DNA from: Rebecca billardiae RCC1528 | Lineage: Eukaryota; Haptophyta | Assembly: GCA_965240325.2 (NCBI GenBank) | Contig: OZ251229.1 | Span: forward strand, 682,001 to 746,000 | Length of the DNA: 64,000 nucleotides | Reading direction: 5' to 3' | Part shown: piece after piece, positions 52,866 through 63,837 of the stretch | How the letters are laid out: each line of letters starts with the position of its first letter | Numbering within the stretch: the first letter of the stretch is position 1 | The notes under the pieces: generated by a model | Told to the model about the DNA's origin: nothing | Database searches by the model: none | Seen by the model: the letters and a program-made list of their open reading frames with translations, nothing else | Program-made: the position numbers and the translations under genes

Positions 52866-55278
52866 ATGAAGCCCGCGCTCCGCCCGCTCTCGCGCGCGTA
52901 CCACTTCGGTTCGTCCTCGTTCGCCGCTGCGTTCGGTGAGCTCCCCGACGCGGGCAGCGCGTACCAGGCGAGCCTGCGCGCGGGCGCACTCGCGCTCGCG
53001 CGCGCGCACGACCCTCAAGCGTGGGGCGCGGACGACCCGGTGGTGACGCTGCTGCGCGGGGAGGCGCTGCGCGGTGGCACGAGTGTGGAGACGCGCGACG
53101 CATTCGGCCACGTCAACGGCGCGCTCATCCACGCGACCCCCGCCGAGGTCGACGCGGTCGTCGCTCACGTGCGCGCGTACACGCCTCCCACCACCGACCT
53201 GCGCGCTCCGATCCGCGAGCTCGAGCGGGAGCTGGCGCGCGCCGACGAGGGGGGGCACGCGGCAGCGCTGGTGGCAAACCAGGTGCTCGACTTTGGCAAG
53301 CAGGACGGCGTCACCGAGCTCGTCGAGACCGTCGAGGCGTCCGCCGTCGAGCGGCGGCTCGCGGACGCGCTTGCAGCCGACGAGGCGGCGGGCCGCGTGC
53401 GCGTGTGCCGCGCGCCCGCGTTCGTCGCGTGCGTCTCCAACTTCTCGAACTTCCTCGACCTCTCGCGCAAGGTGCTGCGCAACCTCGAGCTCGGCGTGCC
53501 CGTCGTCGTGCTCTCTCGCGCGCACACCGCGCAGCACTGCTACCGCTGGGCGCAGCTCGTCGTCGCCGGCCTCGGCAGCCATGGCGTGGACGCCGGCATG
53601 TTCACCTTCCTCGCCGCCGACGTGGCGGAGCAGCAGCGCGCGATCGAGGCGTGCCCGCCGGCGAGCCCACTCTACTTCACGGGCTCGCGCGCGGTCGCCT
53701 CCTCGATCAAGGCGTACCACGAGCGCACCTTCGCCTCCACCGGCGGGCCGAACACGCTCGGTGCGCGCGCGCCACCTCGCGGCGGCGCGCGGCGGCGAGC
53801 GCGTGCGCGCGCGTCCCCGCCGCTCAGCGGTGCGAGGTGCGCCCGCGCCCGCCCTCGCCCTGGTGCGCGGCGCAGTCGCGTCCTCGCTCACGCCGCAGGT
53901 CGCTGAAGCCATCCGCCTCTCCGCCACCATCGAGAACGCCGGCCAGTGCACCGCGCTCCGGCACGCGGTCGTGCCGTGCAAGCTGCCTGCCGCCTCCAAC
54001 GCGCTCAAGCCGACGCCGCTCGCGGCCTCCGCCACGGACGCGCTCGGCGAGGCGCAGTTCGCCGCGCTGCTGGCGGAGGCGGCGCCGCGCGAAGGCGGCC
54101 CGGGCTTCGCGCCCAGCCCGGACGCCGCGGACGGCTGGGTGTCCGTCACGCCAGCCACCGGCGCGACCGACGGTGCCGCGGCGCACGTGCGCTGGCGCGG
54201 AGCGGCCGAGGGCGCGCCCCCGCCGATGCCGCCCGCGGAGCTTGAGGAGCACTGGCGCCGCGCGACGGTCGACTTCTCGGCGCCGCCGTCGGCGGAGGCG
54301 CTGCGCTCGGAGGCGTGGCTACGCGCGCTCTCCGACTGGCTGGTCGCCGCGCAGCCCATCTCCGTCGCCGTGAGCGACGACGACCCGGACTTCCGGCTCG
54401 CTCTCGAGCTCTTTGGGCGCACGGCCGTGGTCGTCTTCACGGCGGGCACGCTCGAGCTGCCCGCGCTCACCTGTCAGGCGCGGCCGCAGGACGGCGAGTG
54501 CTTCGGCGAGGTGCCGCCGCGGCGGTCGCTGCGAGCGCACACGGCCGCCCCGGTCATCGTGCCCTCGCCGACCCCCGCATACAACACGTGCTATGCGCCC
54601 GATGTGCTCGCCGACGCGGGCCGCGCGTGGGCGGCAGACGGCGCGGCCGCCGCGGCCGCCGCGCCGCCCGCCGCGCGCGCGCTGGCCAAGCTCGTCAAGG
54701 ACGACGGCGTCCGCGGGTACCTCGCGGAGCTGTGGTCGTACCTGCTCGACGCGTGCACGGACAACCCGAAGCGTGGCCAGGGCGCCGACCGCACCTCGCT
54801 CTTCGGCCTGCAGGCGCCGCCCAAGGGCGCAGGGCCCACCCTCGTGCGCATCAGCGAGAGCGACCAGGCGGCCGCGGCCTCGGCGGCCGGCGCGCTCGAT
54901 GGGATTGCGCCGCACCTCTTCCCGTTCGTCGCGAGCAGCGCGAGCGACGCGGTGTGCGTGTCGGTGGCCCCGGAGGCGCGCGCCATCACGGCCGCGCTTG
55001 CCGACGCGGGCGTCCTGCCGCCCTCCGCCCTGGCCGTCGAGTCCGACACCCAGTTCATGGCGCGCGTCTCCGCCGAGCGGCCCTTCAATGTGCTGGATGG
55101 CGGCGCGCGCCGAGAGTTTGCGCGCGCGCATGAGCTGCTCGGCGGGCCGCCGCTAGCCGGCCAGTTTGTGTGCTCGCTGCTCTGCTTCGGCCACGCCAAG
55201 TCCACCGCACCGAATGACGAGGCTTTCGTCAAGGCGTTCACCGCCTCGCCCAAGTGGCTGCGTGTTGCGACGCCGTGA
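52866..55278 (+). CDS. Aldehyde dehydrogenase superfamily protein, atypical
   Basis: Exons 52866-53760 and 53876-55278 (donor GTGCGC, acceptor GCGCAG) give 765 residues. The NAD-binding half shows VSNFSNFLDLSRKVLRNLEL and PLYFTGSRAVASSIKAYHER. The catalytic Cys region is SATIENAGQCTALRHAVVPC, with the thiol in NAGQC. Where active ALDHs have E-L/T-G-G (general base Glu), this protein reads FASTGGPNTLV, so that Glu appears replaced. The C-terminal ~350 residues contain long Ala-rich inserts and a late ALDH-like segment (RPFNVLDGG). It resembles the P5C/proline-side branch most, but could be inactive or use another base. The first ATG in frame is 52866. Confidence 0.7.
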
Positions 55279-56226
55279 AGCCCGCGTCATGACGTCACGG
55301 TCATCCATCATTGAGGTCTACATCATCCCGAAGAATAATACAGCGCGTATCAGTATTATTCGCGTCCGATGGTGACTATGTACTCGTGTCGTGACTACGT
55401 CTCACGTCCGTGCTGTCGATTCACACGAGTAAGCCAGACGTAGACACTACGGACAGACGTGAGTGACGCAGTTAGACGTGACGACACTGTCACTGACCGG
55501 TCTAGCGGTACTACCGGACTCAATACACTACCGGACTCAATACAGGCAGCCGTAGAGTAAAGTAGTACTTGAGACTACGTTAGTACAGCTAGAACTGTAC
55601 TACATGATGCGCTTGCCAGACTAGTCGCCACTTCGTCCGACTTCTGGCGGAGGCACTTATAGGGACGCGAGCCGCCCCGCCAGCGCATCACCGCGCCGCC
55701 CGCCGCCGACCGCCGGCGGTCCGACCGGGCCGGCGGCCCCGCTTAGTTACCGTGACCGACTCATCGTGTCCCGGCCTGGAGCCCTTACAGCCTTACTAGC
55801 CGAATACTAGTAGTACAGTGACGCCAGTACGCCACCGGGAGGTACCCCACTAGGCACTAGAGGCTGTTGAGTAACATAGTATATAATCAGCAGATTCAGC
55901 TAGCGCGCAGTAGTGCCGCCACCAATAAGTCAGTCCAATTGATTCACTTTTGCTACTCATAACTCAGCGTTAAGTCCGAAGTCCGGTAGTCGGTCGGCTT
56001 ACGGTAAGACGAGTGCAAAGACGCATTAGAAGAGTGCGGCAATTAGGGTACTGTAGGAGGGGCCGGCCGGCCTTGGGGCAGCCATGCTGGTGCATGATGG
56101 CCGTGAGCATCAGCAGCAAGGGTCGGTCGACGGGCGGTTGCTCCATTTAGGCATTTACGACTTTACGTACCCGTCTTCGCCCCACGTGCGGTCGGCCGCA
56201 AGCTCCCAGTGTCGGGCGAATCGGCG
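55279..56226. other. Intergenic region with short direct repeats
   Basis: CTACCGGACTCAATACA occurs twice in tandem near 55511-55545. Many short GTAC/AGTAC motifs. AT-richer; no gene or RNA recognised. Confidence 0.5.
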
Positions 56227-56922
56227 ATGGCAGAGGAGGCTGACTACTCGCCCGACGGCCCTGTCGCGAAGAAGATCGCGGCGGTCATCCCGCACTACCC
56301 CTTCAAGGGCATCCCGCGCTTCTACGACATCAACGGCTTCCTTGTGCGCCCGGACATTTTCCAGCTTGTCGTGGACGTGTTCGTGCAGCGGTACGCGAAC
56401 AGCGAGATCGACAGCATCGGTGGCTTCGACGCGCGCGGCTTTGTAATCGGCCCGCCGATTGCGCTCGCCCTCAAGAAACCGTTCTTCATGCTGCGCAAGC
56501 CGGGCAAGCAGCCCAACGCCATCGCCAGCGGCGCGTACCAGGTCGAGTACGGCTCGCGCGGTGGGATGACCGTGCCGCGCGGCCACCCGCTGTCGAAGGA
56601 GGACCCGGACAAGCTGAGCTCGGTGGTGAAACGTGGCGATCGCGTGCTCCTCATCGACGACCTGTGCGCCACCGGCGGCACGCTTGCCGCTGGCGTGCAG
56701 CTGTGCCAGCAGCTCGGTGCCACCGTGGTCGAGTGCGCGTGCGTTGTCGAGCTCAAAATGTTCTGGGACCCGCCAGCGGACTCGGGGTTGCCGTCGCGCA
56801 AGAAGCTGTTCGAGAGCAAGGGGATCTCGGGCGTGCCAGTGTGGGGGCTTGTGTCAGAGGAGCTGCTCACCCTCGAGGGCGAGCGTCCGTCGACCTACGT
56901 CGACGATGGCGAGGAGCATTGA
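56227..56922 (+). CDS. APRT: Adenine phosphoribosyltransferase
   Basis: 231 residues from ATG 56227 (the frame opens slightly upstream but without ATG). It converts adenine and PRPP to AMP in purine salvage. The PRPP-binding motif is VLLIDDLCATGGTL, near residues 140-153. The family blocks FKGIPRFYDINGFLVRPDIF, GGFDARGFVIGPPIALALKK and FFMLRKPGK are clear. It is about 50 residues longer than the usual ~180, with extra sequence after the PRPP loop (ELKMFWDPPADSGLPSRKKL) and a C-terminal extension ending YVDDGEEH. No targeting peptide; probably cytosolic. Single exon. Confidence 0.93.
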   Translation: MAEEADYSPDGPVAKKIAAVIPHYPFKGIPRFYDINGFLVRPDIFQLVVDVFVQRYANSEIDSIGGFDARGFVIGPPIALALKKPFFMLRKPGKQPNAIASGAYQVEYGSRGGMTVPRGHPLSKEDPDKLSSVVKRGDRVLLIDDLCATGGTLAAGVQLCQQLGATVVECACVVELKMFWDPPADSGLPSRKKLFESKGISGVPVWGLVSEELLTLEGERPSTYVDDGEEH

Positions 56923-57398
56923 GTACGCCCCCCTGACTATTCGGCCGCGCGCGAGCCATGTCCGTGGCTCGGCAGGTGCACTACTCGAGGCGATGTGGCG
57001 CGGGCTTGAGCGCAAGGCGTTCCGCGTGCTGCCGAGCTCGCAGCTCAGGGTGGTCAAACTCGATGCAGTCAAGCGCCGTCGTTCGCGACGCTCAATGAAG
57101 CACTTCACTCATCTGCGTCGGGCCTCACACAGCGGCCGACCGCCGGGACCCGGGTCAGAATCACAGAATGGCACCGGGCCCGGGGCTGGACTGCGCGCGT
57201 CCGGGAGTCTGAGTCCGAGGCGAGTCGGATTCGGACGGGCCGCAACAGCAACGATCGCCTGCTTATGCCGTCGCGACGTCAAACAGGCGGAAACAGACCA
57301 TGGCAATTGACGACCATTGAGAGCGCTCAGCAGCAGAGCTTCTGACAGCAGCATCCGCATGGACGATCAAAATTAATTTGCGGGCGGATCATCATATG
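56923..57398. other. Intergenic region, nothing recognised
   Basis: 3' flank of APRT. No supported coding frame. Confidence 0.45.
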
Positions 57399-57566
57399 TA
57401 CAGTTTACTATGATTTAACGTGCACACTTGGTTAAGGCGTGATTAACGCCATCCAACACTGCACAAAGACACCGGCCGCCACAAAACAGACCGGCGCAGG
57501 CAGGTGAGGGGCGCGTTACAGTTTACTATGATTTAACGTGCACACTTGGTTAAGGCGTGATTAACA
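57399..57566. repeat. Dispersed repeat, copies B and C
   Basis: One nearly complete copy (57399-57515) of the unit at 8898-9021, immediately followed by a truncated copy (57517-57566) in the same orientation. Both begin TACAGTTTACTATGATTTAA and share CGTGCACACTTGGTTAAGGC. Confidence 0.85.
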
Positions 57567-57660
57567 ACTGTAGCGCTGTCAAGGCGCTGTCGATGATCGC
57601 GAAAACCCGCGGCGCAGCCGCCACTTGTGGGTGTAGATGGCGAGGGAGGCGCGCAGTGCA

Positions 57661-58985
57661 AACAACCTTTTTTGACCTCTTTTTGACCTCATTTGACCTC
57701 ATTTGACCTCATTTGACCTCATTTGACCTCGTTCGTCGAAACGGTCATCGCGCCGTCCTATTGAAAGGCGGTGTAACCGCGCGTTTAGATATGCGAGCGG
57801 GTGCGCGAATAGTACAGTAGCGGTGGGTCGACCTCCCTCTCGACGCCCGCTCCCTCTCGCCCTGACCGTCGCAGGGAACATGCCGAAGCGGGCGCACACC
57901 GGCGAGTCGAAGGGCGCGCGCACGGCGACGACCGAGAAGGAGCATACACCGACCCCCAGCTCCACGGACAACGTCACCTCGGCGCAGGCGCCCCTGTCCA
58001 GCTTGCACGACGGGAACGACACGTCGACGCGGACCAGTGCGCCGTCCTATGAGACGCCGACAGGGCCCGTGCACAGACATCGTCGCCGAGAAGGTCCACG
58101 ACGCGCACCGGGTCGCGGCGGACGCGCGCATGACGAACGAGGTGCGCCGCCGCGCGCGGTGCGCGCGCCGCAGCGCACGCGCCTGCCAGGCGGCGAGGTA
58201 TGTGGTCCGCAATCGCCGCCTCGGGCCGGTGGCTGGGTGCGGCCGGACGGTAAGCTGATCAGATAGTATCGCCGACGATGTCGACATCGTCTGTGTCATT
58301 GCGAAGTGTCGATTGAGGATCACAGTAGCTACCGTGTCAGAATCCCGGTCGGTGCGCGCTCTGAAAGCTGACAGTACAGCTTGCTCAGCGCAGTCAGCCA
58401 CAAGAGTGCTCGGATGCATGCCGGTCCCGGGCTGGATTGTTGGCCACGGTGCACGTCGCGTGTGGCCGCGAAAGCGAGCGCGTCGAGCGTGCAGACGCGG
58501 ACGTGCGAAATCGCCCCGCACAGCAGCGCCTGCTCGTCGGCGATGCTCTTGTTGAAGGCCACGAGCAAAGTGCGCATGTCGGCGTGCTCGGCTGCGTAGG
58601 CTCTCAAAGCAGTGGACTTCCTGGCCGCCGGCGACCGCCTCAATCTTCATGACTTGGCCGGGCGCGAGGCGCGTGCGCACGATGGCGTCGAGCGGAGCCA
58701 GCGGGCGGTCCCGGCGCAGCAGGCACGCGGGCTGCGGCGGCGCGGGCCGCACGTACGGCCCGAGGCGGCCGTGGCCGGCCTGTGGCCGGCCGGCGCTGAG
58801 CGGGCGGCATGAGTCCCGCCGAGCGGCAAAGCGCGCGGGCGGCGAGTCCGGCGCGCTCGGCGGCTCGGCGCGAGCCGCGAGGTCAAACGAGGTCAAATTA
58901 TTGCTCGGCGCGGCGGCCCGCAGCGCGAGCCGAGGTCAAATTTGGGGTCAAACGCAGTGCAGCCGAGGTCAAAACGAGGTGAGGC
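57661..58985. repeat. Region flanked by inverted TTTGACCTCA arrays
   Basis: Five to six direct copies of TTTGACCTCA at about 57668-57732, and four to five copies of the reverse complement (GAGGTCAAA variants) at about 58879-58980. The 1.15 kb between has frames on both strands without domains. It could be a mobile element with short repetitive ends. Confidence 0.5.
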
Positions 58986-59101
58986 GCGTTTTTTCGTCTG
59001 CGCGACGTCTGGGTTGGAGGACGGTCCGAACCTGGAGGACGGTTTTGGACTTTTTCCAGGCCGATCCTGGAGGATCGGCGCCAGTCCTTGAGGATCGGCC
59101 T

Positions 59102-60180
59102 CCAGCGAGTCCTCCAGGATGCGCCAGCGAGTCCTCCAGGATGCGCAGCGAGTCCTCCAGGATGCGCCAGCGAGTCCTCCAGGATGCGCCAGCGAGTCCT
59201 CCAGGATGCGCAGCGAGTCCTCCAGGATGCGCCAGCGAGTCCTCCAGGATGTGCCAGCGAGTCCTCCAGGATGCGCCAGCGAGTCCTCCAGGATGCGCCA
59301 GCGAGTCCTCCAGGATGCGCAGCGAGTCCTCCAGGATGCGCCAGCGAGTCCTCCAGGATGCGCAGCGAGTCCTCCAGGATGCGCCAGCAAGTCCTCCAGG
59401 ATGCGCCAGCGAGTCCTCCAGGATGCGCAGCGAGTCCTCCAGGATGTGCCAGCGAGTCCTCCAGGATGTGCCAGCGAGTCCTCCAGGATGCGCCAGCGAG
59501 TCCTCCAGGATGCGCCAGCGAGTCCTCCAGGATGCGCAGCGAGTCCTCCAGGATGCGCCAGCGAGTCCTCCAGGATGCGCAGCGAGTCCTCCAGGATGCG
59601 CCAGCGAGTCCTCCAGGATGCGCAGCGAGTCCTCCAGGATGCGCCAGCGAGTCCTCCAGGATGCGCCAGCGAGTCCTCCAGGATGTGCCAGCGAGTCCTC
59701 CAGGATGCGCCAGCGAGTCCTCCAGGATGCGCCAGCGAGTCCTCCAGGATGCCCAGCGAGTCCTCCAGGATGCGCCAGCGAGTCCTCCAGGATGCGCAGC
59801 GAGTCCTCCAGGATGCGCCAGCGAGTCCTCCAGGATGCGCAGCGAGTCCTCCAGGATGCGCCAGCGAGTCCTCCAGGATGCGCCCAGCGAGTCCTCCAGG
59901 ATGCGCCAGCGAGTCCTCCAGGATGCGCCAGCGAGTCCTCCAGGATGCGCCAGCGAGTCCTCCAGGATGCGCAGCGAGTCCTCCAGGATGCGCCAGCGAG
60001 TCCTCCAGGATGCGCCAGCGAGTCCTCCAGGATGCGCAGCGAGTCCTCCGGGATGCGCCAGCGAGTCCTCCAGGATGCGCCAGCGAGTCCTCCAGGATAC
60101 GCAGCGAGTCCTCCAGGATGCGCAGCGAGTCCTCCACCCCTCCAGGATGCGCCAGCGAGTCAGCCTTCAGGATGCGCCAG
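59102..60180. repeat. Minisatellite, about 50 copies of a 21/22-bp unit
   Basis: The unit is GCGCCAGCGAGTCCTCCAGG+AT (22 bp), with a one-base-shorter variant (GCGCAGCG...) and a GTGCCA variant mixed along the array. Because units of 22 and 21 bp alternate irregularly, all three plus frames and one minus frame stay open, giving long artefactual reading frames. It overlaps the 3' terminal codons of the minus-strand gene at 60160. Confidence 0.95.
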
Positions 60181-60817
60181 CCAATCTTGTGGGTGTACGA
60201 TGCACCGCCGTCTCCTGCAGAATGCGCCAGCCGTACTCGCAGATTCTTGATCCAGCCTGCGCGCGCGGATAGCGCGAGCGAGCGTGGCATTGGGCGCCGA
60301 CGCGGGTGCTGCGCACTGGTAGCGTAGTGAGATGGCGGTGTGCTCTTGCATCAGCCGTCTCCGCGTCGAGGTGTCGTGGGCGATCTTCAAGCCGAAGAGC
60401 AAGCGGTCGTAGCCAGTGCCTGCGCGCGCGCCGCGCGCGCAAGCGGCAGCGCGCCCAGCCAGCGCGCGCGGTCAGTCGTGCAGGGAGGCAGTGCGCGCGC
60501 GCGCCGCCCGCATGCGCGGTGGGGCGCACCAATGGAGAGGACGCCGAACGAGAGCTCGATGTTGGAGAACGTGGGCTCGTTCTGGAACACCATCTCCAGG
60601 TCGAGGTGCGAGAGGAACTGCCGGATGCGCCGCGTGAACACATAGTCCTGAGAGCACGGGGCGCTAGACTAGACGGCGCGGCAGCGGGGTGAGCGGCGGC
60701 GCGCGCGCGTGCGTTGGCGCGCGTCGGCGCGCACGTCGGCGCGCGCACCTTGGAGAGCGCGAGGAGCTTGAGCAGCTCCTCGTTCGCCTGAGCCGCCGGG
60801 TCGAACGCCTGGACTTC
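60160..60817 (-). CDS. Unrecognised protein, last three exons
   Basis: Exons on the minus strand are 60817-60749 (EVQAFDPAAQANEELLKLLA...), 60647-60530 (DYVFTRRIRQFLSHLDLEMV..., QNEPTFSNIELSFGVLSIG) and 60419-60160 (TGYDRLLFGLKIAHDTSTRR...). Introns have GTGCGC donors and CAG acceptors in matching phases, which supports a real spliced gene. After SLRYQ the reading becomes low complexity and the final codons come from minisatellite sequence (LAHPEG), so the C-terminus has been extended by, or truncated into, the repeat. Upstream exons are not resolved; ILKDYHPQTQLVIIGRDV near 61221-61275 could be one. No family recognised. Confidence 0.6.
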
Positions 60818-61287
60818 CTGCAAGGGGGGGCGGGGGTCACACGAGTGACGGGGCAGTTGGTGCGGCGGCAGTTGCGCGGTCAGTTTATCGCGCGCGAGGG
60901 CGGATCTGGTGCATTGCGTCATTCGCGATGCGTAGGTGGAGCAGTCGCGCGTTCGTACGTTGCCCGTCCAGTGCGCGCATGCGTGCGGCGCGCACAGTTC
61001 GTTGCGCCGATTCGCCCGGCGCTCGTGCTCGCACGCGCTGACGGCTGAGCGTGTTCTACGCGCTTGCGGCGCCTCTGCGCGTGGAGGCTGAGAGAAGTGC
61101 AGCTGGAGGATTGGAGCAGTAGTAGTAGCGTCTGATGATGGCTCTCTGGGATGATGGCGGCGTTGAACGAGCGAGAGCAGAGCGCTGGGCTGCGGGCAAG
61201 GCGACGGTTCCGAACATCGCGGCCGATGATGACGAGCTGCGTCTGCGGGTGGTAGTCCTTCAAAATCAAACGCGCGGGTTCGGGGTT
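60818..61287. other. Upstream region of the unrecognised gene
   Basis: Probably introns and further exons on the minus strand; a candidate exon lies around 61221-61275. No other feature supported. Confidence 0.35.
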
Positions 61288-61353
61288 GCCGGACGACTAG
61301 TCCGGAAATAACGGCGCGCCGTCGGCGCGCCGTTATTTCCGGACTAGTCCGGC
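61288..61353. repeat. Strong hairpin palindrome
   Basis: Arms of about 30 bp (TAGTCCGGAAATAACGGCGC on the left, exact complement on the right) separated by GTC. The left arm has a 3-bp insertion near its outer end. The two ACTAGT palindromes sit symmetrically. It could be the footprint of a tiny foldback element or a cruciform. Confidence 0.85.
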
Positions 61354-62289
61354 ACGGCGCCGTACAAGGCATCAATACCAGCAGCGTGCGGGGTGCGCTG
61401 CCTCCGGGGGGGCGGTGAGTACTGCATTCATAAGCCAGCATAGAAGCAACCTGCGGTAAGGGGATACTTAATCGATGCTGGTAAGTCCTCAGCTGCTACG
61501 CTAGGGGTGCAGGCGTGCCGAGCTTAATCCGGATCCCGAGGGGGACGCACCCGCTTCCGTGTAGTTATGGTATGTCGACGATAATTGACGACACTACCGA
61601 GCTGCCTCCGGGGGGACGTTTACTATGTGGCGCTTGCCGGAGCGTATGTAGCAGCCGCGCCCCGGCTCGGTCGGGTGATGGGGTAGGGTAGGGACGACGA
61701 ACGAACGACGGAGGGCGTAGGGACTAGGGTAGGGTTGATGGGCGCTCGCTGGTCGGTGGCGGTGGGGCAGTGGGGCGTGCACTGTGCGCGTGCTGCGGGG
61801 GCGCCCAGGCACCCTGCCCGAGACGAGCCAGCGGCTGTGCGATGTGCCAGGCGGCCAGAGCCTAGGCTGCCAGCACTGCTGCTGCGCGCGCATGAGTGGC
61901 GGGCCCGAGTGCCACACGCAGCATCGTGCTGCACGCGGGCAAGACGCTGCGTCGGAGCTGGCTGGAGCTGGAGATGGGCGCGCGCTGCTACTCGTCGCGC
62001 CGGTCGCGCCAAGCACGCGCATGCTCTGCGACGTGCTGGCAGCGGGCATAGAGGAGGCGCCCGTCGCGCGCCTCACCGTCTTGGCGACGCGCTGCCTACG
62101 TGCTCGGCGTTGCGCGCGGCACCGTTGGCACCCACTGGCGAAGCTGATGCCATGCCTGAGCGCCGCGACCTGCGGCACGGGCACTTTTGACCTGCAGCTA
62201 GCGCACGGCGCGGCGAGGCGCCCGGTGGACGAGCTGCGGGGCGTGGGCGCAAAGGATGAGTCGGTGCGCACAGCAACTCAGCAAGAGGC
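61354..62289. other. Intergenic region, nothing recognised
   Basis: GCTGCCTCCGGGGGG(A/G) occurs near 61399 and 61601. Frames on both strands lack domains. Confidence 0.4.
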
Positions 62290-63310
62290 ACACAGGCGGC
62301 GTGCGCACCACGCGTGGCTCGCCGCTCGCGCTAGCCGCTGGCCACCAGGCGAGCCGCTCGCCCTGGGCGCATCGGCCCGCCTCCTCGCGCCGCCTGGCGC
62401 AGCACGTGCGCACCGGCGGGCGCGCAGGTGACGGTAAGCGTGGCGCGACCGAGGGCGGCTCAGGGCTCATACCGCGCGCGCCGCGCCCACATCCATTTGT
62501 CCCCCCGGCGGCGCGCACGGGCGGCGCGCGCGCGGCACGTGGCTCGCCGCTAGCCACCAGGCGAGCCGCTCCCCTGGGCGCATCGGCCCGCCTCCTCGCG
62601 CCGCTTGGCGCGCCGCGTGCGCACCGGCGGGCACGCAGGTGACGGTAAGCGTGGCGCGACCGAGGGCGGCTCAGGGCTCACATCGCGCGCGCCGCGCCCA
62701 CATCCATTCGTCCCCCCGGCGGCGCGCACGGGCGGCGCGCGCGCGGCACGTGGCTCGCCGCTAGCCACCAGGCGAGCCGCTCCCCTGGGCGCATCGGCCC
62801 GCCTCCTCGCGCCGCTTGGCGCGCCGCGTGCGCACCGGCGGGCGCGCAGGTGACGGTAAGCGTGGCGCGACCGAGGGCGGCTCAGGGCTCACATCGCGCG
62901 CGCCGCGCCCACATCCATTTGTGCCCGCGGCGGCGCGCACGGGCGGCGGCGCCGCGGCGCGCGCGCGGCACGTGGCTCGCCGCTGGTCACCAGGCGAGCC
63001 GCTCCCCTGGGCGCATCGGCCCGCCTCCTCGCGCCGCTTGGCGCGCCGCGTGCGCACCGGCGGGCGCGCAGGTGACGGTAAGCGTGGCGCGACCGAGGGC
63101 GGCTCAGGGCTCACACCGCGCGCGCCGCGCCCACATCCATTTGTCCCCCCGGCGGCGTGCACGGGCGGCGCGCGAGCGGCACGTGGCTCGCCGCTGGCCA
63201 CCAGGCGAGCCGCTCTCCTGGGCGCATCGGCCCACCTCCTCGCGCCGCGTTGCTCGCCGCGGGCGCACCGGCGGGCGCGCAGGCGACTGTAAGCATGGCG
63301 CGACCGAGGG
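62290..63310. repeat. 211-bp tandem repeat, about 4.5 copies
   Basis: The anchor GTGACGGTAAGCGTGGCGCG occurs at 62428, 62639, 62850 and 63071, with a diverged copy near 63284. Units also share CCCACATCCATTTGTCCCCC and GGCACGTGGCTCGCCGCT. The third interval is longer because of a small insertion near 62947-62966. The predicted frames repeat with the unit, so they are not independent genes. Confidence 0.9.
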
Positions 63311-63837
63311 CGGCTCACCTTGCGCACGCCGCGCTGCCAATTTTTCATTCGTCCTCTTTCCCCCGGCGGCGGCGCGCGGCACGGGCCGCGCAGGCGCACG
63401 ATTAGCCATCGGACCAGCCTATTGCACGCGGCACATTCGCTTGTTCATACGAGCCACGCGCGCGCGGCGTAGCGAGAGCATGCCCCTAGTCGCGGCGCAG
63501 TACCAGCATAGCCTACCAGCCTACCAGCAGCCTACCAGACTGAGCACGCAGTGTCAGCCCACTGCGGGCGGTGCCAGGCCGCAGGCGGCCGCCCCGGCGC
63601 GGTCGAACCGTCCCGGCTGCCTACTCACTACGTATATATATAGACCAGCAGCCCGTAGTACCACCCCGGCCGCCACCGCGCAGGACGACCGTACACTTTG
63701 ACTCGGCCAGTGTCGGCTCAGCGCAGCCGAGCGGCACGGTGGACGACCGACACGGCAGATTACTGGTCGTCATCACGCATATATGTGCGTGTCAGGCTAT
63801 ATATATATACTACATCAATAATAATATATAGTATTAT

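Noticed and set aside
57745-58896. 383-codon minus-strand frame between the TTTGACCTCA arrays
   Set aside because: Arg/Ala-rich composition as expected from GC bias; no domain or splice signal pattern that makes sense.
59102-60180. CRISPR array
   Set aside because: Units are directly tandem with no unique spacers, and the DNA is eukaryotic.
58649-60327. Four long repetitive frames (SESSRMRQRVLQDAP-like)
   Set aside because: The minisatellite unit contains no stop in these frames; no start context, splice structure or independent domain supports a protein.
62761-63399. Arg-rich frames in the 211-bp repeats
   Set aside because: They repeat with the DNA period on both strands and have no conserved protein feature.
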